Of a DNA stretch of 42,024 nucleotides, positions 35,452 through 42,024 are shown one piece after another. A program made the translations under genes and the position numbers. The notes under the pieces were generated by a model. It saw only the letters and a list, made by a program, of their open reading frames with translations, did not search any database and was not told the origin of the DNA. The stretch is from Rhizobiales bacterium Ga0077556 (GTDB lineage Bacteria > Pseudomonadota > Alphaproteobacteria > Rhizobiales > Phreatobacteraceae), in assembly GCA_001464235.1 (NCBI GenBank), contig LNFH01000370.1, positions 1 to 42,024 on the forward strand, given 5' to 3'. Numbering within the stretch: position 1 is the first letter of the stretch; each line of letters opens with the position of its first letter.

Positions 35452-35880
35452 ATGTCGCGCGTGCCGTCCCTGTCATCGCCCTTCCTGCTGGGCTTCGACC
35501 AGCTCGAGAGGGTCCTGGACCGGGTCACCAAGGGGGCCGAGGGCTATCCGCCCTACAATATCGAGCGCATCGCCGCGTCGACCCAGGGGCCTGAACGCCT
35601 GCGCATCACCCTCGCCGTCGCCGGCTTCACGCGCCAGCAGCTCGAGGTGACGGTGGAGGAGAACCAGCTCCTCATCCGCGGACGCCAGCAGGACGACGCC
35701 GACGAGCGCGACTATATCCACCGCGGAATCGCGGCACGCCAGTTCCAGCGGGTCTTCGTTCTCGCTGATGGCATGGAGGTCATGGGAGCCGACCTGAAGA
35801 ACGGGCTCCTCTCCGTCGATCTCGCGCGCCCCGAGCCCGAAAGGATCGTGCGGCGGATCGACATCGCGGCACAGGACTGA
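35452..35880 (+). CDS. Small heat-shock protein, Hsp20/alpha-crystallin family
   Basis: A 142-residue small heat-shock protein of the IbpA-like class A. The alpha-crystallin domain spans about residues 35-135, with YPPYNIERI, RITLAVAGFTRQQLEVTV and the signature DLKNGLLSVDL near its end. It forms oligomers that hold aggregated proteins for refolding by DnaK and ClpB. The start is ATG 35452, preceded by AGGA inside a ROSE-like thermosensor. A DUF1150 gene follows after 53 bp, an arrangement repeated across Rhizobiales. Confidence 0.95.
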   Translation: MSRVPSLSSPFLLGFDQLERVLDRVTKGAEGYPPYNIERIAASTQGPERLRITLAVAGFTRQQLEVTVEENQLLIRGRQQDDADERDYIHRGIAARQFQRVFVLADGMEVMGADLKNGLLSVDLARPEPERIVRRIDIAAQD

Positions 35881-35933
35881 CCCACGACGGTGAGTTCGTT
35901 CCGCTCCAACCTGCCTTCAAGGAGGTTCGACCC

Positions 35934-36182
35934 ATGATCGACCGTTCCCCCATCACTCCCGAAACCCTGGCCCAGCTCGGCGTGGCGAAGGTCGCCTATG
36001 TGAAGCCGATGCGCTCGGACGAGATCACGCGGATGTTCCCGCAGGCGCCGGCCCTGCCGCCGGGCCTCGATCTCTTCGCCCTGGTCTCCGCCGACGGCAT
36101 GCCGATCATGGTCACCGACCGTCGCGAAGACGCGGTGGCGAACGCCTGGCAGAACGAACTGGAAACGGTCAGCCTGCACTGA
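35934..36182 (+). CDS. DUF1150 family protein
   Basis: An 82-residue protein starting at ATG 35934 after an excellent AAGGAGG. The segments LAQLGVAKVAYVKPM, LFALVSADGMPIMVTDRRED and ANAWQNELETVSLH are the family hallmark. The function is unknown, but members almost always follow an Hsp20 gene in alphaproteobacteria, so a role in the heat-shock response is likely. It is probably cotranscribed with hsp20. Confidence 0.92.
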   Translation: MIDRSPITPETLAQLGVAKVAYVKPMRSDEITRMFPQAPALPPGLDLFALVSADGMPIMVTDRREDAVANAWQNELETVSLH

Positions 36183-36216
36183 CGACGATGACGGCGGGCC
36201 GGGGAGACGCGGCCCG

Positions 36217-37311
36217 TCAGCCGTTCGCGGCCGAGCTCTCCCGCACCTGCCAGAAGCGCAGGACGCGCAGGGCCGTATGCGTCGTGAGTTTCGAATAGCT
36301 CTCGCGCGCCTCTTCCAGCGTCGCGGGAGCGAGCCCTGTGGCTCCCGGCCGCGTCTGCAGGATGGCGCGCAGGGTCGGCCAGGAGAGCCCGGCGGCCCGG
36401 GCGAGGATCAGGATCGGATCCGGCCGGTCGCCGACGAACAGACGCTCCACCATCTCCAGGGGGACGCCGCAGAGGACGGAGAGGCTGCACACGGTCTCAT
36501 CGAACTTGCCGGCCTCCGCATAGGCGCGCAGCTCGTCCTCCCCGAGGGCGCCGCGGCCGTGCTGGACGACGATGGCGCGGTGAATGGCGGTGTAGTCCCG
36601 CGCGCCGTCCGCCGTGCCGACGGCGATGCGGTCGGCGACGCCGGCGATGGCGCCGGGGAGCTGCACCTTCTCGCGCGCCGTGGTGGAGGCCACCAGGCGC
36701 TTGCGCACCTCCTCGCGGGCGGAGGAGAGAATGACGCGGAACAGATAGGGCGGGATGTCCTTGCGCAGGCCGACGCACTCGGCCAGCAGATCGTCGTCCC
36801 TGGAGCGCTCCACCAGCGCGTCGTAGCCCTTGGCGGAGAAGCGGGCGCCCTCGTTGGCGGCCACCGACATGGCGACCCGCGAATCGCCGCGCTCCACGAG
36901 AACGTCGGTCACCTTCTCGGCCACCGTCTTGCGACCGGCGATGGCGAGCATGTGCTCCTGGCTCTTGGTGCGGGCGATGGAGGCGAGGGTGGTGTCGTCG
37001 AGCTGGGAGGACAGCATCAGGATGGGGCGGGCGACGTCGATCTCGTCGTCCTGCGCGAGGCTGCGGATGATCGTCTTCGGGGCGCTCATCACGGGAGCGA
37101 GGCGCTCGGCCAGCTCGCGGCGAACCGCCTTCTCCATGGCGCTGGACAGGCGGAGGATGACGTCGTCGAAGAGTTCGATCTGGGATTCGGTGTAGCGCTC
37201 GGCGTCGCGCAGGAAGAGGTCCGTAACCCGCCTCAGCGTCTCGACGCGCCGGCCGCTGGTGCCGCGCGAGATCGCATCTTCAAGTTCCTCGATGATGGAT
37301 GCCGACGGCAT
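36217..37311 (-). CDS. DUF2336 domain-containing protein
   Basis: A 364-residue all-helical cytosolic protein. It begins IIEELEDAISRGTSGRRVET and carries the conserved DUF2336 segments FDDVILRLSSAMEKAVRREL, LAQDDEIDVARPIL, IARTKSQEHMLAIAGR and VTDVLVERGD, built like HEAT-type repeats. The family is restricted largely to alphaproteobacteria, and its function is unknown. It starts at ATG 37311. It converges on the DUF1150 gene with a 34-bp gap and is not part of the heat-shock unit. Confidence 0.9.
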   Translation of the reverse strand: MPSASIIEELEDAISRGTSGRRVETLRRVTDLFLRDAERYTESQIELFDDVILRLSSAMEKAVRRELAERLAPVMSAPKTIIRSLAQDDEIDVARPILMLSSQLDDTTLASIARTKSQEHMLAIAGRKTVAEKVTDVLVERGDSRVAMSVAANEGARFSAKGYDALVERSRDDDLLAECVGLRKDIPPYLFRVILSSAREEVRKRLVASTTAREKVQLPGAIAGVADRIAVGTADGARDYTAIHRAIVVQHGRGALGEDELRAYAEAGKFDETVCSLSVLCGVPLEMVERLFVGDRPDPILILARAAGLSWPTLRAILQTRPGATGLAPATLEEARESYSKLTTHTALRVLRFWQVRESSAANG

Positions 37312-37573
37312 TTCCCTGTAATTCCCTCACAATACTTGCGAAATATGCACAGGCGAATGGTATCGACCGCGCATTAAGAAGAGGTTGCAGGAAACCCGCG
37401 GAAACGATGCGGACCCCACGACGGCCGCGGATCGGCGCTCCCGGCGGGCGTCGCGACGGGGGTGTGAAAAACTTCGCGCGATGCGCTTGATGCCCGCAAC
37501 GAAATATGCAAAACACGCGCTCCTTGAGCGGCGAGCCCGCTCGAGCACCCGGCGGACGACCCATCATCCGCCC

Positions 37574-37587
37574 GTTCCCGCGGGAAC
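37574..37587. repeat. 14-bp perfect palindrome upstream of tRNA-Ala
   Basis: GTTCCCGCGGGAAC is perfectly symmetric and ends 4 bp before the tRNA-Ala gene. It may be part of the tRNA promoter or a processing hairpin. The 280 bp between the DUF2336 start and the tRNA otherwise hold no gene I can support. Confidence 0.4.
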
Positions 37588-37591
37588 AATT

Positions 37592-37667
<76 letters not shown>

Positions 37668-37875
37668 AACCCTCCCTCAGCCGTTCTGCCAGAACCGACG
37701 TGAGCCATCGCGTCGCGCCCCACCGCCGTGTCCGTCAGCCGACGGCGTGCGCTGCGCCCTGTTCAGAGCGATTCCAAGGTCAGGATGATCCTGTTGCGGT
37801 CGTCCTCCAGTTGATCCATAAGACCTTCCGCGTTTCGGCTGCCATTCGACAGACGAACTGCCCAAGCCTGACTGG

Positions 37876-37905
37876 CCCGCTGCGATAATCGCAGCGGGTC
37901 TTTTT
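37876..37905 (+). terminator. Strong intrinsic terminator with no obvious gene
   Basis: CCCGCTGCGA (37876-37885), loop TAA, TCGCAGCGGG (37889-37898), then TCTTTTT. It is a textbook plus-strand terminator 209 nt after tRNA-Ala. Either the tRNA primary transcript is long, or an uncharacterised small RNA ends here. Confidence 0.85.
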
Positions 37906-38183
37906 CATGATTCAAAAGAACTGCGGCGTGTTACATTCGAATACGCAAAAGTTTCGTGCTGTTGTCGTGTTGCAACAGCGGTAAAACTTGCTACGTCGTG
38001 GTGGGTTGCCGCACGGTCCCCGTGTCGCTGACTCGTTGAGCCATGCTGCGCCCGGCGCCGCGGATGTCACCGCATAGAAACTCTCATGTATGACGATCAA
38101 TCGAGTCAAGGATGACGACGAGCGACGACCATTCGCTGGAATCATTCAGTCTTAATGCGCGACGTTTGTAACAATCGATGGCT

Positions 38184-38202
38184 ATTATATTCATCATATA
38201 AT
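38184..38202. promoter_or_regulatory. AT-rich inverted repeat upstream of the TonB receptor
   Basis: ATTATAT (38184-38190), spacer TCATC, ATATAAT (38196-38202): a perfect 7-bp inverted repeat about 155 bp before the receptor ATG, and it contains a TATAAT-like -10 box. It could be a metal- or haem-responsive operator. It does not match the Irr, RirA or classical Fur consensus that I know. Confidence 0.4.
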
Positions 38203-38269
38203 GTGGCAGAGACAATTTATAATAGGTCGAAACTGGTGACGTCCTCAAAAATCGCATTGGAACCGTGAA

Positions 38270-38291
38270 GGCCGGCTGTTATGCGCCGGCC
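38270..38291 (+). promoter_or_regulatory. Leader hairpin before the TonB receptor
   Basis: GGCCGGC (38270-38276) pairs with GCCGGCC (38285-38291) around an 8-nt loop, 65 nt upstream of the ATG. No T-run follows, so a leader structure is more likely than a terminator. Confidence 0.35.
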
Positions 38292-38356
38292 ATGGGCCCG
38301 TTCAACCTGCCGGCACACGGCCCGGTTTCGCCCTCGCATTTCAAAGGTTTGCGCTC

Positions 38357-40375
38357 ATGACACGTTTCGCCCGTTCCCTGACGGCCAGCACGGCTGTCGG
38401 GCTGATCGTCGCGGCAGGTTGCCTGCCGTCCCTCGCCCAGGACGGCGCCGCCGGCGCCACGTCCGAGATCGTCGTCGTCGGGCGCGGCGAGGGAGAAGGT
38501 CCCGGTACCCCCGCCACGCAGGTCAATTCCGAGCGGCTGGACCAGGAGGGCCGCCAGCGCCTCGACAACACGCTGAGGACCGTCCCCGGCGTCTTCACCC
38601 GACAGAACGCCCAGCAACCCGGCGTGGCGGTGAACATCCGCGGCTTCGAGGGATCGGGCCGCGTCAACATGTCGATCGACGGCGTGCGCCAGAACTTCCG
38701 CTTCACCGGCCACGAGGCCGGCGGCTTCACCTATGTCGATCCCAATTTGCTGGCGGGCATCGACGTGGTGCGCGGCGAGGTGACGGGCGTCGGCGGCGGC
38801 GCCCTCGCAGGCCGCGTCAACTTCCGCACCCTCGACGTTCAGGACGTCGTCTTCGGCAACAAGAACTGGGGTGTGCTCAGCCGCTTGTCCATCGGCAGCA
38901 ACGGGGCCGGCCTGTCGGAGATGATCTCGGGCGCCTACCAGGGCGCCAATGTCGGCGTCATCGGGGCCGTCAGCAAGCGCAACTCGACCGACTATCGCAG
39001 CGGTGACGGCACGCTGGTCGCCAATTCCGGGCAGGACCTGGTGTCCGGCCTGTTCAAGACCAATCTCGCCTTCGGCGAGGGACACACGCTGCAGCTCGGC
39101 GGGGTCGTCTACAACAACGACTTCTTCGCCAACTCCTACTTCCAGACGCTGCAGAACCAGACCTTCACGCTGAAGTACCGCTACGACGCGCCGAGCCCGC
39201 TGGTCGATCTCCGGGTCAACGTCCACTACAACAACCTGCGCATGCACTATACGGGATCGGCGACGGGCACCGGCTCGGCGCTCGGCCGGAAGATCCAGGA
39301 CAGCGGGATCGGCTTCGACGTCTCGAACGTCGCCCTGTTCGACGTCGGCGCCGTCGGCATCCGCAACCAGACGGGCGTCGAGTATTTCCACGACACCGTC
39401 ACCGGCGACACCAGCGGCGTGAACCCGTCGAGCGGGCGCAGCTCCGTCGGCGGCGTCTTCACCGACACCACGTTCCGCTATGGGATCGTCGATGTGGTCG
39501 CCGGCCTGCGCTACAATTTCTACACGCTGCGGGGCGAAGGCACGCTGCCGCCGCTCGGCGCCTACAGCGTCGACCAGTCCCGCGGCAGCGTCGATCCGAA
39601 GCTGACGCTGGCGGTCAACGTGCTGCCCTGGCTGCAGCCCTACGTCACCTGGGGCCGCTCCATGCGGGCGCCGACGTTGCAGGAGACCATGCTGGGCGGC
39701 AGCCATCCGGGCGGCGCCACGGCGACCATGTACCCGAACCCCAACCTCGTGCCGGAGAAGTCGCAGGGCTGGGAGCTCGGCTTCAACGTGCGCCGTGAAG
39801 GGATCTTCACGGCGAGGGACCGGTTCCGCGGCCGCGCGAACGTCTACCTGAAGAACGTCGAGGACTACATCGTCGGGCAGTATCTCGGCACTGCGAGCCC
39901 GGCCGGCACCTATTACGTCAACGTGGCGGGCACCAGCCGGGTCCAGGGCGTGGAGCTGGAAGCCGACTACGACGCCCGGGTGGTCTTCGCCCGGCTCGGC
40001 TATGCCCATGCCGACAGCAAGCTGCCGTCGCAGTTCGCGGGCCTGGGAGCAGGCCAGTACCTGCCCAAGCACACCCTGACGATCACCGCCGGCGCGCGGC
40101 TGCTCGACGAGCGCCTGACGGTCGGGGCGCAGTACAAGTACGTCTCGGCAGGCCTCGTCGCCGGCTACAATTCCACCTTCACCGGCGGTCTCGCCGTGCA
40201 GGGCGGGATTCCCTACCACCTGGTCGACCTGTTCTCGACCTACAAGTTCAGCGAGCAGCTCGAGGTGTCGCTGAAGGTCACCAACCTGTTCAACGTGCAG
40301 TACACGCCCTTCCTCAACACGACGGGCGCCGGCGCGGGGCGGACCTTCCTCGCCTCGACGCAGGTGCGGTTCTGA
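38357..40375 (+). CDS. TonB-dependent outer-membrane receptor, haem/haemoglobin type
   Basis: A 672-residue outer-membrane receptor that imports iron-bearing ligands, most likely haem, using TonB-ExbB-ExbD energy. The signal peptide ends LPSLAQ near residue 28, followed by a TonB-box-like EIVVVG. The plug domain includes RTVPGVFTRQNAQQPG and VNIRGFEGSGRVNMSIDGVR. The long beta-barrel ends in a terminal phenylalanine (FLASTQVRF), as needed for BAM insertion. The YVTWGRSMRAPTLQETMLGG and PNPNLVPEKSQGWELGF motifs fit the haemoglobin/transferrin/lactoferrin receptor family. No haem-ABC genes lie next to it. The AT-rich upstream region suggests iron-dependent control. Confidence 0.88.
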   Translation: MTRFARSLTASTAVGLIVAAGCLPSLAQDGAAGATSEIVVVGRGEGEGPGTPATQVNSERLDQEGRQRLDNTLRTVPGVFTRQNAQQPGVAVNIRGFEGSGRVNMSIDGVRQNFRFTGHEAGGFTYVDPNLLAGIDVVRGEVTGVGGGALAGRVNFRTLDVQDVVFGNKNWGVLSRLSIGSNGAGLSEMISGAYQGANVGVIGAVSKRNSTDYRSGDGTLVANSGQDLVSGLFKTNLAFGEGHTLQLGGVVYNNDFFANSYFQTLQNQTFTLKYRYDAPSPLVDLRVNVHYNNLRMHYTGSATGTGSALGRKIQDSGIGFDVSNVALFDVGAVGIRNQTGVEYFHDTVTGDTSGVNPSSGRSSVGGVFTDTTFRYGIVDVVAGLRYNFYTLRGEGTLPPLGAYSVDQSRGSVDPKLTLAVNVLPWLQPYVTWGRSMRAPTLQETMLGGSHPGGATATMYPNPNLVPEKSQGWELGFNVRREGIFTARDRFRGRANVYLKNVEDYIVGQYLGTASPAGTYYVNVAGTSRVQGVELEADYDARVVFARLGYAHADSKLPSQFAGLGAGQYLPKHTLTITAGARLLDERLTVGAQYKYVSAGLVAGYNSTFTGGLAVQGGIPYHLVDLFSTYKFSEQLEVSLKVTNLFNVQYTPFLNTTGAGAGRTFLASTQVRF

Positions 40376-40382
40376 ACGACAT

Positions 40383-40448
40383 GCGGCGGGTCTGAAGGCC
40401 CGCCGCCGGCCGCAGGACTGGCCTGCCGGGGCTACCGTCCCGGCAGGC
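40383..40448 (+). terminator. Tandem hairpins after the TonB receptor
   Basis: GCGGCGGG (40383-40390) pairs with CCCGCCGC (40399-40406), and GCCTGCCGGG (40421-40430) pairs with CCCGGCAGGC (40439-40448). Together they probably end or stabilise the receptor transcript. Neither is followed by a T-run. Confidence 0.5.
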
Positions 40449-40487
40449 GCGATCCGTGCTAAAGGCGGCGGCAATGGACGCCGCCCC

Positions 40488-41714
40488 ATGACCTCGACCC
40501 CCACTGCCTCTCCGGTCCGCGGGACCACGCAGTCCGCCGAACGCCTCTTGCTCGGGCAGGTGTCGCTCGCCCATCTGGTCAGCCACGTCCACATCATGAC
40601 GGTGCCGGCCCTGCTGCCGCTGCTGCCCGGGCATTTCGGCCGCAGCTTCGTGGAAATCGGCGCGGCGCTGACGCTGTTCAACCTGGTCTCGCTGGTGGTG
40701 CAGGCGCCGATGGGCTTCGTCAGCGACCGGCTGGGCGCCCGGCGGGTGCTGATCGCCGGCCTGGTGCTCGGGGGCCTCAGCTTCCTCACCCTCGCTTTCG
40801 CGCCGGGCTACGGCATGCTGCTCGCGGCCATGGCGGCGGCAGGCCTCGCCAACGGCGTCTATCACCCGGCGAACTATGCGCTGCTCGCCCGCGGCATCGA
40901 CGGCAAGCGCATGGGCAAGGCGTTCTCCATCCACACCTTCGCCGGCTATCTCGGCACCGCCATTTCGCCGCCGCTCCTGCTGGGCGCCGCCGCCCTGTTC
41001 GGCGTGTCGAGGGCCTTCGCCGTGGCGGGCGTCCTCGGGATCGGCGTCGGCCTGCTGATGCTCGCGACGGGACGGGAGGCGCCGGCCGCACGGCATGAGC
41101 CGCGCGCCTCGGAAGGGACGGAGCCGACACCCCGGCCTCCGCGCGCCCGCCTCATCACCGGCACGGTGGTCGCGCTCATGGGCATGTTCGTGCTCCTGAA
41201 CCTGTCGACCGGCGGCATCCAGTCCTTCTCCGCCTCGGCTCTCGTCATGGGCTACGGCATCGATCTCGCCGGCGCCAACGCGGCTCTGACCCTGTTCCTG
41301 TTCATGAGCGCGGGCGGCGTTCTCGCGGGTGGAACGCTCGCAGACCGCACCAGCCGTCACGGGGTGGTGGCGGCGGCCGCCTTTCTGGCGACGGCGGTGA
41401 TCGCCGGCATCCTGGCGACGACGACGCCGACGGTCCTCGTGGCGACCCTGCTGCTCGGCCTCGCCGGCTTCCTGTCGGGGATCATCACGCCCTCGCGCGA
41501 CATGCTCGTGCGCGCGGCGGCGCCCAAGGGAGCCGAGGGCATCGTCTTCGGCATCGTCTCCACCGGCTTCAACATCGGTGGGCTCGTCGGGCCGCTGCTC
41601 TACGCGGCGCTGCTCGACCAGGGCCAACCCCGCGCGATCTTCGCCGTGGCGTCAGGGTTCATGCTGCTGACGGTGGTGCTGACCCTCGTCCAGGACCGGC
41701 GGGCGCGCGCCTAG
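40488..41714 (+). CDS. MFS transporter, fosmidomycin resistance protein (Fsr)-like
   Basis: A 408-residue exporter with about 12 transmembrane helices. SLAHLVSHVHIMTVPALLPLL, followed by FVEIGAALTLFNLVSLVVQ and GFVSDRLGARRVL, match the Fsr branch, as does NGVYHPANYALLARGIDG. E. coli Fsr exports fosmidomycin and related compounds; the natural substrate here is unknown. A long basic cytoplasmic loop (about residues 195-225) separates the two halves. It starts at ATG 40488. Its TAG stop shares the four bases CTAG with the stop of the convergent 55-aa gene. Confidence 0.9.
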   Translation: MTSTPTASPVRGTTQSAERLLLGQVSLAHLVSHVHIMTVPALLPLLPGHFGRSFVEIGAALTLFNLVSLVVQAPMGFVSDRLGARRVLIAGLVLGGLSFLTLAFAPGYGMLLAAMAAAGLANGVYHPANYALLARGIDGKRMGKAFSIHTFAGYLGTAISPPLLLGAAALFGVSRAFAVAGVLGIGVGLLMLATGREAPAARHEPRASEGTEPTPRPPRARLITGTVVALMGMFVLLNLSTGGIQSFSASALVMGYGIDLAGANAALTLFLFMSAGGVLAGGTLADRTSRHGVVAAAAFLATAVIAGILATTTPTVLVATLLLGLAGFLSGIITPSRDMLVRAAAPKGAEGIVFGIVSTGFNIGGLVGPLLYAALLDQGQPRAIFAVASGFMLLTVVLTLVQDRRARA

Positions 41715-41878
41715 CCGGCCGGCGGTTCGGAATCCTTGGTGCCGGGCTCGGGGAACATGCCCGATCCCGGCGTCTTCTCGCGATCGATCTGGTCCTCACG
41801 GGCGTGGGGGCCCTCCGGCGGCGTCTTCGGCTTGTGCGTGCCGGGGTCGAGATGAGGCTTCTTCGGATCCTTGGTCAT
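41711..41878 (-). CDS. Small hydrophilic proline/lysine-rich protein (55 aa)
   Basis: A 55-residue frame from ATG 41878 to a TAG at 41711-41713. It begins MTKDPKKPHLDPGTHKPKTP and ends GTKDSEPPAG; it is rich in Pro, Lys, Asp and Glu, has no hydrophobic stretch, and is almost certainly disordered. Short proteins of this composition are common and uncharacterised in Rhizobiales genomes. Codon use fits the genome. It overlaps the convergent transporter gene by 4 bp at its stop. The 146 bp beyond its start to the window end hold nothing I can call. Confidence 0.55.
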   Translation of the reverse strand: MTKDPKKPHLDPGTHKPKTPPEGPHAREDQIDREKTPGSGMFPEPGTKDSEPPAG

Positions 41879-42024
41879 GCTGCATCAATGCGCGCCAGCC
41901 CGGCCGGTTCCGCGGGCCGGCGACCGCCGCCCGACGGCCGACTCGACGGGGCGCGCGGCTGTCGTCATTCTCGCGCGCCGCCGCCATCCATCCTGCCCCG
42001 GCGCCATGAGGATCCTGCCCGTGA

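Larger units (their letters stand above)
37668..38356. other. 689-bp gap between tRNA-Ala and the TonB receptor
   Basis: I see no protein gene here. The gap holds a strong intrinsic terminator at 37876-37905 with no gene before it except the tRNA, a hairpin GCTGTTG/CAACAGC at 37958-37979, an AT-rich inverted repeat at 38184-38202, and a GC hairpin at 38270-38291. The stretch 37905-38260 is the most AT-rich part of the window and presumably contains the promoter and regulatory sites of the iron/haem receptor gene. Confidence 0.6.

Noticed and set aside
38279-40789. Long minus-strand open frame opposite the TonB receptor (836 codons)
   Set aside because: It is an antisense shadow created by strong third-position GC bias; it has no domain features, while the plus strand encodes a complete receptor.
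42006-42024. ATG near the right edge as the start of a new plus-strand gene
   Set aside because: Only six codons are visible and no ribosome-binding site stands before it.

Overview
The window is GC-rich (roughly 68-70% by eye) and tightly packed, with heavy third-position GC bias and many GTG starts. Several gene pairings point to an alphaproteobacterium, most likely order Hyphomicrobiales (Rhizobiales): def-fmt-truA, Hsp20 followed by a DUF1150 protein, a DUF2336 protein, rsfS-rlmH, a thioredoxin-TPR chaperedoxin, and Tad-pilus-type proteins. I cannot name the genus. No phage, integrase, transposase, CRISPR array or rRNA operon is visible. Two tRNA genes are present: Gly(CCC) at 7725-7798 and Ala(GGC) at 37592-37667.

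Layout. 1-2466: an AMP nucleosidase start, then the minus-strand operon def-fmt-truA for initiator-tRNA formylation, deformylation and tRNA modification. 2538-7161: pobA (4-hydroxybenzoate hydroxylase), divergent from a TAXI-type TRAP transporter. 7223-8981: an MgtC/SapB protein, tRNA-Gly and a damaged catalase-family peroxidase. 9018-16543: TadG-like protein, HrpB helicase, TPR lipoprotein, a Tat-type amine oxidase and a damaged YiiX-like hydrolase. 16554-19154: minus-strand acyl-CoA cluster (alpha-methylacyl-CoA racemase, enoyl-CoA hydratase, RraA-like). 19388-25856: chaperedoxin, quinone oxidoreductase, a HMG-CoA lyase/threonine dehydratase fused frame, FxsA, SecB, a methyltransferase and a 64-aa protein. 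25935-30940: BT1-like transporter, a DUF1579/SRPBCC/VOC operon, two small membrane proteins, rsfS-rlmH. 31037-35294: ugpBAEC glycerol-3-phosphate ABC transporter behind a good Pho box. 35381-37311: Hsp20 behind a ROSE-like leader, DUF1150, DUF2336. 37592-42024: tRNA-Ala, a long AT-richer gap, a TonB-dependent haem-type receptor, a fosmidomycin-resistance-like exporter and a 55-aa protein.

The most unusual signal is a recurring lesion. Six otherwise well-conserved genes (TRAP permease, catalase, YiiX-like hydrolase, racemase, ugpB, ugpE) each change frame once. In most of them a short conserved block is missing exactly where the frame changes. A seventh locus joins two complete enzymes in one frame with no stop or start between them. 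I read these as one class of short internal deletion, either an assembly artefact or a real mutational process; they should be examined together.

No clearly new multi-gene system was found. The best regulatory candidates are the Pho box before ugp, the ROSE-like RNA thermometer before hsp20, a hairpin that buries the ribosome-binding site of the 64-aa gene, a 161-bp composite palindromic repeat, a duplicated 30-bp hairpin, a perfect 21-bp operator-like palindrome, and an ArsR-type operator before the VOC/SRPBCC operon.
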